Shown piece by piece: positions 33,688 through 41,894 of a DNA stretch of 50,889 bases. The stretch spans positions 1 to 50,889 of the forward strand of contig JAWVEV010000116.1 in the NCBI GenBank assembly GCA_033856535.1. Reading direction: 5' to 3'. The notes below the pieces were generated by a model. That model was given only the letters and a program-made list of their open reading frames with translations, did not search any database and was not told the origin of the DNA. Position 1 is the first letter of the stretch, and each line of letters begins with the position of its first letter. Source of the stretch: JAWVEV01 sp033856535. Lineage in GTDB: Bacteria; Actinomycetota; Thermoleophilia; Miltoncostaeales; Miltoncostaeaceae. The translations under genes and the position numbers were made by a program.

Positions 33688-36558
33688 ATGACCGTGCCCG
33701 CTTCTCCCCGCCGTCGCCGCATCCGTCGCGCCGCCGCCCTCGTGGCGGTCGGCGCCGTCGCGCTGCCCGCCGCCGCCTTCGCCATCCCGTCGATCTCCGG
33801 CACCGACGGCGCCGTGATCAACCCCGCCCTCCAAAGCCCGGACTTCACCATCGGGGGGACGGGCACCGTGAGCTGGGCCGTGGCTGGAACGGGCCTCGGC
33901 GGCAGCGGCGCCGCGCCGGTGAACGTCGACGTCGACGGGCTGGCCGAGGACTCGTACACGCTCCAGGCGATCGACGACGACCTCGTGGTGACCTCGCGCT
34001 CGTTCACGGTCGACACCACCGCGCCCTTCGAGGCCACGGTGCTCACCCCCAGCGAGGGCGCGACGTTCGACGTCGGCGAGATCGTCTCGCTGAGCTACAT
34101 CTGCTCCAGCGACGCGACCTGCACCCCGTCCAACGGAAGCGCGGTCAACACCTCCACGCCCGGGCCCAAGACGATCACGGTGACCGCCGAGGACACGGCC
34201 GGGAACCAGACGGCGACCGTCGTCCACTACACCGTGGTCGACTCGACGCCGGTCGACAACGCGCCGCCCACGGGCGGCTCGCTGACGGCGCCGGCGGTCA
34301 CCAACAACCCGGCGATCTCGGTCACGGCCGGGGCGGCCAGCGACCCCTCGACCCCGATCACTTACGCCCTCGTGCAGGGCCCCGCCGCGCCGGCCACCGG
34401 CGCCTACGGCGCGTCCCTCCCGACCGGGATCACCCTGACCGGCGCCGACGGGACGAAGAACATCCACCTCTGGGCCAAGGACGCCGCCGGCAACGCCGGC
34501 AAGGTCGCCAGCGCCTCGGTCCTGCTCGACCGCGCCGGGCCGGACATCGCGATCGCCAGCCCCGACGCCGGCGCCAGCTACGCCCTGGGCCAGGTCGTGC
34601 CCGCCGACTACTCCTGCGCCGACGGCGCGGGCCTGGCGAGCTGCGCCGGCCCGGTCCAGAGCGGCGCGGCCATCGACACCGGCTCGCTCGGCTCCAAGCA
34701 GTTCACGGTGACGGCCACCGACGGCGCCGGGAACACGAGCACCAAGACCGTCTCGTACACGGTGGGCGACACCGTCGACCCGACCATCACCATCGTCAGC
34801 CCGAAGGCGCAGAAGTACGAGGTCAACACGCTCCAGCTGGCGTCGTTCACCTGCGACGACAACGCGCCCGGCGTGAGCTGCCAGAGCACCACCGCGAACG
34901 GCGATCCGCTCGACACGGCGAACCTCGGCGAGCACACCTTCACGGTCCAGGCGACCGACACCTCGGGGAACACGACCACCAAGCAGGTCACCTACGAGGT
35001 CGTCGACAGCCACGACCCCGAGGCACCCGGCCTGGTCTCGCCGCCGGACAACACGGTCACCAACCAGCTGCGGCCGAAGCTCAACTGGCTCGGCTCGGAC
35101 GACCCCGGCGTCGGCGGTGCGCCCGGCTCGGGCATCGACGGCTACGACGTCTTCGTCGACGGCAAGGTGGTCGCGAGCGTCGCCGCCGGCACCACCAACT
35201 GGATGCCGGACGAGGACATGAAGACCGGCAACCACACCTGGCGCGTGCGGGCGCGGGACAAGGCCGGGAACGCCACCTCGTCCGAGATCTTCAACTTCAA
35301 GATCGACCCGAACGCGACCGAGGCGCCGGTGTTCACCGCCGCCCCGCCGGCCGCCACCAACGACAACACGCCCAGCTTCGCGTGGACCGGCACCAGTGGC
35401 GTCCAGGAGTACCACTGGGCGCTGAGGCAGGGAACCGACACGGTCTCCGACGGGCTGCTCACCGCCGCGACCCCCAGCCTGGACATGGCCCCGCTGAACG
35501 ACGGCGACTACGTCTTCACGGTCACCCAGCGCACCAACGGCATCCACGGCACGGCCGCGGCCCACCCGTTCACGGTCGACACCGTCGCCCCCGGACTGCT
35601 GACGATCGTCGTCCGCCCGCCGGGCTCGAGCGACGACATCACCCCGCTCTTCGCCTGGGCCGGCGGCGAGCCCGGCGCCCGCTACCTCTGGCAGCTCTCC
35701 GGCCCGGGCGGCGTGATCGTGCAGGGCCCCACCGAGACCCCGCTGAACGCGGCGCTGCTCACCGTGGCCCCCGGCGCCTACGTCTTCCAGGTGCGCCAGG
35801 TGGACGCGGCCGGCAACCCGAGCCCGCTCACGGTCCCCGAGCCCTTCACGGTCGTCGGCGGAGCGCCCCCGGGCGGCGGGACCACCACCATCCCCACCGA
35901 GCCCAAGGTCGCGGACCCGGTCATCACGCCGCCGAAGAAGACGGTCAAGCAGGTCAGGCCGGTCCCGACCACCCGCAACGTCAGGGCCCTGTTCCCCAAG
36001 GTCGGCGCGAGGATCACCTCGCTGCGGCCGGTGCTGCGCTGGAAGGCGCGCAAGGGCGCCACGCTCTACAACGTCCAGGTCTTCCGCCTGAAGGGCACGA
36101 AGCTGACCAAGGTCGTGACGGCGTTCCCGCGCGGCCTCAGCTACCGGGTGCCGCGGGGGAAGCTCAAGGTCGGCTTCCGCTACGTCTGGCGGGTCTGGCC
36201 GTACGTGAACCGCAGCTTCCCGAACCAGCCGCTCGGGGTCAGCTACTTCGACGTGACGCCGACGGCCAAGGCGCTCGCGCGCAGCCATCTGCTCGCCCCG
36301 GCCGGAATCTCCGCTCGCGCCGGTCGGGCGCTGACGGTCCGCTGGGCCGCCAAGGCCGGCAGCGCCGCCTACAAGGTCCAGGTGCTGCGCGGCGCGAAGG
36401 TGGCGTTCGAGCAGATCGCGACGGTGCGGACCCTCCAGGTGCCCGCCACGGCGATGGGCAAGGGCGCGATCACGCTGCGGGTGCTGGCGAGCAAGGGCGC
36501 GTCGCAGACGGCCTTCGCCGGCTCCGCCTGGGCCCAGGCGGACCTGAAGATCCGCTGA
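33688..36558 (+). CDS. Large secreted Ig-like/Fn3-like repeat protein
   Basis: 956 residues. Signal peptide about 1-32 (RRAAALVAVGAVALPAAAFA). At least five tandem Ig-like beta-sandwich units follow. Two (about 285-365 and 366-450) share the pattern SLGSKQFTVTATDGAGNTSTKTVSYTV and contain a Cys pair each. Later Fn3-like units carry TPLFAWAGGEPGARYLWQLSGPGG. A Pro/Thr linker leads to a C-terminal domain (about 765-860; LRPVLRWKARKGATLYNVQVFRLKG...YVWRVWPYVNRSFPNQPLGVSYFDV) shared with the downstream protein. It has no N-Q-R-I repeats. GAAGG and a TACCAT box precede the ATG. Likely a surface adhesin or scaffold. Confidence 0.87.
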   Translation: MTVPASPRRRRIRRAAALVAVGAVALPAAAFAIPSISGTDGAVINPALQSPDFTIGGTGTVSWAVAGTGLGGSGAAPVNVDVDGLAEDSYTLQAIDDDLVVTSRSFTVDTTAPFEATVLTPSEGATFDVGEIVSLSYICSSDATCTPSNGSAVNTSTPGPKTITVTAEDTAGNQTATVVHYTVVDSTPVDNAPPTGGSLTAPAVTNNPAISVTAGAASDPSTPITYALVQGPAAPATGAYGASLPTGITLTGADGTKNIHLWAKDAAGNAGKVASASVLLDRAGPDIAIASPDAGASYALGQVVPADYSCADGAGLASCAGPVQSGAAIDTGSLGSKQFTVTATDGAGNTSTKTVSYTVGDTVDPTITIVSPKAQKYEVNTLQLASFTCDDNAPGVSCQSTTANGDPLDTANLGEHTFTVQATDTSGNTTTKQVTYEVVDSHDPEAPGLVSPPDNTVTNQLRPKLNWLGSDDPGVGGAPGSGIDGYDVFVDGKVVASVAAGTTNWMPDEDMKTGNHTWRVRARDKAGNATSSEIFNFKIDPNATEAPVFTAAPPAATNDNTPSFAWTGTSGVQEYHWALRQGTDTVSDGLLTAATPSLDMAPLNDGDYVFTVTQRTNGIHGTAAAHPFTVDTVAPGLLTIVVRPPGSSDDITPLFAWAGGEPGARYLWQLSGPGGVIVQGPTETPLNAALLTVAPGAYVFQVRQVDAAGNPSPLTVPEPFTVVGGAPPGGGTTTIPTEPKVADPVITPPKKTVKQVRPVPTTRNVRALFPKVGARITSLRPVLRWKARKGATLYNVQVFRLKGTKLTKVVTAFPRGLSYRVPRGKLKVGFRYVWRVWPYVNRSFPNQPLGVSYFDVTPTAKALARSHLLAPAGISARAGRALTVRWAAKAGSAAYKVQVLRGAKVAFEQIATVRTLQVPATAMGKGAITLRVLASKGASQTAFAGSAWAQADLKIR

Positions 36559-36586
36559 GCGAACGTCCGGGCGACCGGGCGTTCGC
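36559..36586 (+). terminator. 12-bp hairpin with GCGA tetraloop
   Basis: GCGAACG (36,559-36,565), a T-G wobble and CCGG close a GCGA (GNRA) loop, then CCGG and CGTTCGC (36,580-36,586). It starts at the last base of the stop codon of the 956-residue gene (TGA, 36,556-36,558) plus one. Very stable; probable terminator without a U tract. Confidence 0.6.
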
Positions 36587-36621
36587 ACCCGGGACGGGCA
36601 GGGATCCGGGGTGGCGCGCAG

Positions 36622-36633
36622 TAGCATCCCGCC
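36622..36633 (+). promoter_or_regulatory. Probable leaderless promoter -10 box
   Basis: TAGCAT (36,622-36,627), six bases, then the GTG at 36,634. Same layout as at 1897, 45,689 and 49,391. Confidence 0.5.
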
Positions 36634-38640
36634 GTGATCCGGCGTAGGAATCCGCGGCTTCGGCCCCTGCTCGTCGTGCTGGCGAGCGGCGTCGCGACCG
36701 CGGTCCTGCTCCTGCCGGGCGCGGCCCCCGGCGCGGTCGAGGACCGCACGCCGAGCATGCTGACGCCGCGACTGGCGACCGATGCCCTGCTGCCGACCTT
36801 CGTCTGGTCGCCGGCGACGGACACGCCCGACCCGCTCGACCACTACGAGCTGGTGATCGACGGCGGCAACCCGATCCCGATCCCGGCGACCCAGGTCTCC
36901 TACATCGCCGAGGGGGCCCTCTTCCCCGGCGTCCATTCGTGGATCGTGACCGCGGTCGAGAGCGACGGCGACCGCCTCGCCCAACCCGCGCCGCAGCTGT
37001 TCATGGTCGATCCGACGATCCCGCCGGCACCCGCGGTGGACGGTCCCATCGGGCTGACCAACGACGACACGCCGACGTTCAGCTGGGACGCGCCGGGCAT
37101 CATGCAGCCCACCTTCCTCTGGCAGGTGATCCGCACCGGGTCCGGGGAGGAGATCGTCGCGAGCTCCCCGGGCGGCGGCGTCAGCGGATCGTCGACCACG
37201 ATCCCGGGCCTCGACGACGGGACCTACGCGTTCAGCATCACGGTGACGCGGCCCTTCGGGCAGGGCGGCGGGGTGAGCGGCAACGCCGTGCTCGGCTTCA
37301 CGGTCGACACGAGCCCGCCCGCCGCGGCCCTGGTGGTCGGGCGCCCGGCCCCGATCAGCACGGACACCAAGCCCACCTTCACCTGGACCGGCGAGCCCGG
37401 CGCGAGGTACGTCTGGCGGCTGCTGGGCCCGGGCGGCAGCGTGGTGCAGGGCCCCACCTCGACCACGGCGACCTCGGTGCAGCTGCAGGTGGTCCCGGGC
37501 GCGTACTTCTTCGACGTCACCCAGATCGACCTCGCCGGGAACACCGGCCCGGCGAGCGCGCCCGAGCCGTTCACGGTGCAGGAGCCGCCCCCGCCGCCCC
37601 CGCCGACGGTCACCACCACCCCCACCACGCCGACCGAGCCCACGAACACCACGCCGGACACGGGCAGCAAGGACAAGCCGCCGGCGACCCGCAACGCCGG
37701 CGCGCTCACGCCGCGGGCCGGCTCCGAGTTCACGGCGCTGCGGCCCACGCTGCGCTGGCCGACCCGTAAGGGCGCCGACCTCTACAACGTCCAGGTCTTC
37801 GCCCTGAAGGGCGAGAAGCTGACCAAGGTCGTGTCGGCCTTCCCGCGGAACAACTTCTTCAAGCTGCCGCCCAACCGCCTGAAGGCGGGCTCCCGCTACA
37901 TCTGGCGCATCTGGCCGTACATCGACGGCAGCTACCCGGGCCAGCCGCTCGGCATCAGCTACTTCGACGTCAAGGCCAGCGCGCCGAGCAGCTCGCCGGC
38001 GCGCCAGCAGATGCTGACCGCCCAGCGCATCGCCCAGAGCGCCGTCCGCCGCCTGAACGGCGTGCAGGAGTGGCTCGACCAGGGCCTGGTGGCCGGCGAC
38101 ATCATCGGCGGTGGGATCGGCGGCGTGGACCTCTCGCCCGCGATCGTCACCGCCCCGGTCACCCCGCCGCACGCGGTCGAGGAGGCCGCCCCGCGGAAGG
38201 TCGTGGTGGCCGCCGCCGGCGGTGGGGGCGACGGGAGCAAGATCCGCGTGTCGGCGAAGCAGCTGCGCATCAACCAGCGCATCGCGGCCGCGGCGGTGCG
38301 CCGCGCCAACGCGATCGAGGCGCGCCTGGAGCGCGGCCTCACCGGCGGCGACCTGCGCGGCGCGGTGATCACACTGGGCAAGCTCGAGCCGGGCCTGCAG
38401 GTGCTCTCGATGCTCCCGGGCGTCGCGCCGCCGGCCTCGCAGACGATCCTCGCGCCGCTGGGGCAGCAGAACGGGCGCGTGCGGGTCAACCGGAAGCAGC
38501 TCCGCATCAACCTGCGGATCTCGCAGGCCGCCGCGCGGCGCGCGCAGGAGCTGATCGAGCGGCTGGAGTCGGGCCTGAGCGGCGCGGACTTCCAGGACGC
38601 GTCGATCGCCCCGGCGAACCTGGTGAACCCGCTCCGCTGA
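36634..38640 (+). CDS. Secreted Fn3-like protein with triple C-terminal repeat (c)
   Basis: 668 residues. The GTG start follows a TAGCAT box at six bases. Signal helix about 8-32 (LRPLLVVLASGVATAVLLLPGAAPGA). Three Fn3/Ig-like units (about 35-130, 135-225, 228-320; FTWTGEPGARYVWRLLGPGG), a Pro/Thr linker, the same C-terminal domain as the upstream protein (about 365-445; LYNVQVFALKGEKLTKVV...YIWRIWPYIDGSYPGQPLGISYFDV), then three long repeats to the end. This is the only protein in the window that joins the shared RIWPY domain to the repeat array, which suggests partner swapping within one family of surface proteins. Confidence 0.87.
   Translation: MIRRRNPRLRPLLVVLASGVATAVLLLPGAAPGAVEDRTPSMLTPRLATDALLPTFVWSPATDTPDPLDHYELVIDGGNPIPIPATQVSYIAEGALFPGVHSWIVTAVESDGDRLAQPAPQLFMVDPTIPPAPAVDGPIGLTNDDTPTFSWDAPGIMQPTFLWQVIRTGSGEEIVASSPGGGVSGSSTTIPGLDDGTYAFSITVTRPFGQGGGVSGNAVLGFTVDTSPPAAALVVGRPAPISTDTKPTFTWTGEPGARYVWRLLGPGGSVVQGPTSTTATSVQLQVVPGAYFFDVTQIDLAGNTGPASAPEPFTVQEPPPPPPPTVTTTPTTPTEPTNTTPDTGSKDKPPATRNAGALTPRAGSEFTALRPTLRWPTRKGADLYNVQVFALKGEKLTKVVSAFPRNNFFKLPPNRLKAGSRYIWRIWPYIDGSYPGQPLGISYFDVKASAPSSSPARQQMLTAQRIAQSAVRRLNGVQEWLDQGLVAGDIIGGGIGGVDLSPAIVTAPVTPPHAVEEAAPRKVVVAAAGGGGDGSKIRVSAKQLRINQRIAAAAVRRANAIEARLERGLTGGDLRGAVITLGKLEPGLQVLSMLPGVAPPASQTILAPLGQQNGRVRVNRKQLRINLRISQAAARRAQELIERLESGLSGADFQDASIAPANLVNPLR
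37990..38637 (+). repeat. Triple N-Q-R-I repeat array (array F, long form)
   Basis: Cores TAQRIAQSAVRRLNGVQEWL, INQRIAAAAVRRANAIEARL and INLRISQAAARRAQELIERL. Tails GLVAGDIIGGGIGGVDL, GLTGGDLRGAVITLGKL and GLSGADFQDASIAPANL. More divergent than arrays D and E, and without the Cys pair. Confidence 0.88.
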
Positions 38641-38693
38641 GCGTCGAGGACGGCTCGGCGCGCGGCGCCGGCCATCGCTATGCTGCCCCCCCG

Positions 38694-39791
38694 GTGGCGA
38701 GGCCGATCTCATTCGCACGGGGGGCACCGGCCGCGGAAGCGCTCTCCGGCGACCTCATCGCCGACTGCGCGACGCGCGCCCTGGCCGACGACGCGACCCG
38801 CATCCTGAGCTACGGCACGGGGCACGGGTACCCGCCGCTCCGCGACCTGCTGGGCCAGGAGCACGGCGTGCCGGCCGAGCGCGTGATGATCACCAACGGC
38901 TCGCTCCAGGGCTTCGTCTTCCTGCTCGAGTCGGCCCTCAGCCCGGGCGACACGGTGGCCGTCGAGGCGCCGACCTACGACCGCGCGCTGCTGCAGCTGA
39001 AGCTGCACGGGATGCGGGTGCTGCCGATCCCTGTCGAGGACGACGGGCTCTCGGTGGACGCGCTCGCCGAGGCCTGCGAGGCCGGCGACGTGCCCAAGCT
39101 GCTCTACACGATCCCGAACTTCCAGAACCCGTCGGGCGCGACGCTGAGCCTGGCGAAGCGCGAGCGCCTGATCGAGCTGGCCGAGCGGTTCGACTTCCTG
39201 ATCATGGAGGACGACCCCTACGGGAAGCTGCGCTTCGAGGGCGAGCCGATCACCGGCCTCTTCGAGCTGGGCGGCCCGGAGCGGGTGCTCTTCACCTCCT
39301 CCTTCTCCAAGACCGTGGCCCCCGGGCTGCGCGTCGGCTACCTCGTGGCGCCGACCGCGCTGGCCGGCAGCCTGGCCGCGGCGGCGGGGCGCACCTACAT
39401 CTCCCCCGCGCTGCTCTCGCAGGCGGCGATCCACCGCCTGTGCGCCGACGGGTTGCTCGCGGGCAACATCGCCAAGGTCACCGAGCTGATGCGCGTCCGC
39501 CGCGACGCGATGATGGCCGGCATGTCGGCGATGCCCGAGGGCACGCGGTGCGTGCCGCCGGCCGGCGGCTTCTTCGCCTGGCTCGAGCTGCCCGAGGGCC
39601 TCTCGGCCGACGACCTCTTCGCCGACGCCGCCGCCGCGGGCGTCGCGTACGTGAAGGGCAGCGACTGCTTCCTCGAGGGCGGCCAGCGCACCCTGCGCCT
39701 GGCCTACTCCGGCGTCAGCGTCGAGGAGATCGCCGAGGGCATGGACGTGCTCGGCGCGGTCTTCCGCGGCGACCGCGCCGCCGTCGCTTAG
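38694..39791 (+). CDS. PLP-dependent aminotransferase, class I/II (2-aminoadipate/LysN type)
   Basis: 365 residues from the GTG at 38694; the ORF extends upstream into the repeat protein in another frame, without protein character. TATGCT (38,679-38,684) lies nine bases before the start, so it may be leaderless. PLP-enzyme marks are YGTGHGYPPLRDLLG, the aromatic/Asn region TIPNFQNPSGATLS, MEDDPYGKLRF, and the Schiff-base lysine in FTSSFSKTVAPGLRVGYLVAP. It resembles the aminotransferase domain of the MocR/2-aminoadipate family but has no GntR DNA-binding domain. The amino donor is unknown. 29 bp to the HAD gene suggests cotranscription. Confidence 0.9.
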   Translation: MARPISFARGAPAAEALSGDLIADCATRALADDATRILSYGTGHGYPPLRDLLGQEHGVPAERVMITNGSLQGFVFLLESALSPGDTVAVEAPTYDRALLQLKLHGMRVLPIPVEDDGLSVDALAEACEAGDVPKLLYTIPNFQNPSGATLSLAKRERLIELAERFDFLIMEDDPYGKLRFEGEPITGLFELGGPERVLFTSSFSKTVAPGLRVGYLVAPTALAGSLAAAAGRTYISPALLSQAAIHRLCADGLLAGNIAKVTELMRVRRDAMMAGMSAMPEGTRCVPPAGGFFAWLELPEGLSADDLFADAAAAGVAYVKGSDCFLEGGQRTLRLAYSGVSVEEIAEGMDVLGAVFRGDRAAVA

Positions 39792-39820
39792 GGGCGAGCC
39801 GGGCCGGGAAAGAGGGGCTC

Positions 39821-40480
39821 GTGCCCGAGCGACCCGCCGCGATCCTCGACATCGACGGCACGCTCGTCGACACGAACTACCACCACGCCCTGGCGTGGTT
39901 CCGCGCGTTCCGCCAGCACGACATCGTGCTGCCGATCTGGATCGTCCACCGCCACATCGGGATGGGCGGCGACCAGATCGTGACCGCCCTCGCGGGCGAG
40001 CGGGCCGAGCGCGACCTGGGGGACGACGTCCGGGCCGCCGAGAAGGCGCTCTACCTGGCGATGATCGACGAGGTCGAGCCGCTGGCCGGAGCGCGCGAGC
40101 TGGTGGCGACGCTCAAGGACCGCGGGCACGTCGTGGTGCTGGCCAGCTCCGCGAAGGCCGACGAGCTCGAGCACTACCTCGACCTGCTCGACGTGCGCGA
40201 CCTGGCCGACGCGTGGACCAGCTCGGCCGACGTCGAGGCCACCAAGCCCGCCCCGGACCTGGTGGTGACCGCGCTGGAGAAGGTCGGCGCCGAGACCGGC
40301 GTGATGGTGGGCGACACCCCCTGGGACTGTAAGGCGGCCGAGGCGGCCGGCGTTCCCACGGTCGCCGTGATGACCGGGGGCTTCTCCGGCGAGGAGCTGC
40401 GCGAGGCCGGCGCGGCCGCGGTGCTCGAGTCGGTGGAGGAGCTGGTCGCTCGGCTCGACGAAACACCGTTGAAAGGCTGA
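39821..40480 (+). CDS. HAD-family phosphatase (PGPase/beta-phosphoglucomutase-like)
   Basis: 219 residues from the GTG at 39821, preceded by AAAGAGGGG. HAD motifs in order: ILDIDGTLVDTN with nucleophile Asp10 and acid/base Asp12; LASSA (motif II Ser); ATKPAPDL (motif III Lys); MVGDTPWDCKAAEAAGV (motif IV acidic pair). The helical cap lies between the first and second motifs (about 18-85), subclass I. It is a cytoplasmic phosphohydrolase of unknown substrate. It follows the aminotransferase by 29 bp in the same direction. Confidence 0.9.
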   Translation: MPERPAAILDIDGTLVDTNYHHALAWFRAFRQHDIVLPIWIVHRHIGMGGDQIVTALAGERAERDLGDDVRAAEKALYLAMIDEVEPLAGARELVATLKDRGHVVVLASSAKADELEHYLDLLDVRDLADAWTSSADVEATKPAPDLVVTALEKVGAETGVMVGDTPWDCKAAEAAGVPTVAVMTGGFSGEELREAGAAAVLESVEELVARLDETPLKG

Positions 40481-40577
40481 TCGAAGACCGCAACGGGTCT
40501 GCCCCTTCGGGACGCGCGTTCTCGCCCCGCTCCGTGACATATTTGGCGGACTCCTGCGGATCGAGGGGGTGCCCGGG

Positions 40578-41807
40578 GTGAGTGGGAAGCTGCGGCTGCT
40601 GGCGGCGCTGCTGGCGTTTGTCGTGCTGGCGGGCGCCCTGGCCGCGACCGCGGGCGCCTGGCAGGACCCGCGGCCGCCCCAGGCGGCGCCCCGCAGCTGG
40701 CTCCTCGACGGGCTCCTCTCGGCCGTGCTCGCCCAGCAGCAGAGCACCGACGCGCTGCTCGACCGCCCCGGCGTGGTCGGCACCGCGGTGACCCGGACCG
40801 CCGACGGCGAGCCGGCGGTGGTCATCCTGCGCGGCTCGGACCGGGTGGACGACCTGCCCGCCTCGGTCGGCGGGGTGCCCACGGTGGTGCGCACGATCGG
40901 GCGGCCGCGGATGACGGCGCCCGGCGCGGGGACCTTCGCGACGCGCCAGGAGCAGGGCGGGGAGAACCCCGGGGACGGCGACGGCTCCGAGGAGGGGTAC
41001 CAGGAGGAGGACCCGGGGCAGCCGGGGCCGGCGCCGCTCGCGCCGGTGGAGGAGCAGCGCCGCTACGACCGGCCGGTGCCGATCGGGGTCTCGGTGGGCA
41101 ACGTCGGCGAGTGCACGGCCGGGTCGATCGGCGCGCGCGTGACCGACGGGGAGCACGTCTACCTGCTCAGCAACAACCACGTGCTGGCGCAGGAGAACGC
41201 CGCCCCGCTCGGGACCGACGTGGTGCAGCCCGGGCCGGCCGACTCCGACTGCACGATCCACGAGGACGACGTGCTCGGGGACCTCAGCAGCTTCAAGGCC
41301 GTCGACGTGGGCCCGGACCCCCTCCTTCCGGTCACGGTGCCCGTCGGCGGCGAGGTGCCGACCTCGGGCGAGCCGGCGCCGGCGCCGGCCGAGAACCTGA
41401 TCGACGCGGCGCTGGCGCTCACGAGCGACTCCGAGCTCGGCAACGCCACGCCGCCGGACGGCTACGGGCTGCCGATCTCGGAGACCATCACCGCCGAGGC
41501 CGCCCTGAACCAGGAGGTGCAGAAGTACGGGCGCACCACCGGGCTGACCAAGGGCAAGGTGATCGGGATCAACGGCGTGCTCGAGGTCGCCTACGCCGGC
41601 GGGCTGGCCCGCTTCGTCGACCAGCTCATCGTGATGAGCCCGGAGCCGTTCCTGGCCTCGGGCGACTCGGGCGCGCTGCTGGTGACGGACCCGGGCCGGC
41701 GGCCCGCCGGCCTCCTCTTCGCGAGCAACTCGGCGGGAACGGTGGCGCTGGCGAACGAGATCGACCACGTGCTGGACGCGTTCGGGGTGCGAATCGACGG
41801 AGAGTGA
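40578..41807 (+). CDS. Secreted trypsin-like serine protease
   Basis: 409 residues from the GTG at 40578, nine bases after GAGGGG; the GTG at 40569 directly abuts that site and is less likely. Signal peptide about 1-27. A Gln/Asp-rich region (about 30-165) may be a propeptide or linker. The protease domain has His201 (LLSNNHVLAQ), Asp276 (NLIDAALAL) and Ser364 (ASGDSGALLV), the order of chymotrypsin-fold enzymes, with TTGLTKGKVIGI before the Ser as in S1-like proteases of bacteria. Substrate unknown; it may process surface proteins of this region. It converges on the dehydrogenase-like gene at 41886. Confidence 0.87.
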   Translation: MSGKLRLLAALLAFVVLAGALAATAGAWQDPRPPQAAPRSWLLDGLLSAVLAQQQSTDALLDRPGVVGTAVTRTADGEPAVVILRGSDRVDDLPASVGGVPTVVRTIGRPRMTAPGAGTFATRQEQGGENPGDGDGSEEGYQEEDPGQPGPAPLAPVEEQRRYDRPVPIGVSVGNVGECTAGSIGARVTDGEHVYLLSNNHVLAQENAAPLGTDVVQPGPADSDCTIHEDDVLGDLSSFKAVDVGPDPLLPVTVPVGGEVPTSGEPAPAPAENLIDAALALTSDSELGNATPPDGYGLPISETITAEAALNQEVQKYGRTTGLTKGKVIGINGVLEVAYAGGLARFVDQLIVMSPEPFLASGDSGALLVTDPGRRPAGLLFASNSAGTVALANEIDHVLDAFGVRIDGE

Positions 41808-41878
41808 AGTCGAACCCCCGGGCACGATGGGCTCGGAGGGAGATCTTCCCGCGGCAGGGAGCCCGGGCGAGAGGCCGC

Positions 41879-41894
41879 GGGGGCGTCAGCCCCC
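41879..41894. terminator. Hairpin between the protease and dehydrogenase-like genes
   Basis: GGGGGC-GTCA-GCCCCC overlaps the TGA of the minus-strand gene (41,886-41,888). It could serve both converging genes. Confidence 0.45.

Noticed and set aside
4514..38640. PEP-CTERM/exosortase or LPXTG/sortase interpretation of the secreted protein tags
   Set aside because: No P-E-P plus C-terminal membrane helix and no LPXTG motif at the C-termini, and no exosortase or sortase gene in the window.
33673..38727. A 1684-codon open frame on the minus strand opposite two secreted proteins
   Set aside because: Its composition (His/Asp/Arg/Gly/Val-rich, no domain) is the mirror image of GC3-biased codons of the real plus-strand genes; the plus-strand proteins have signal peptides and clear domains.
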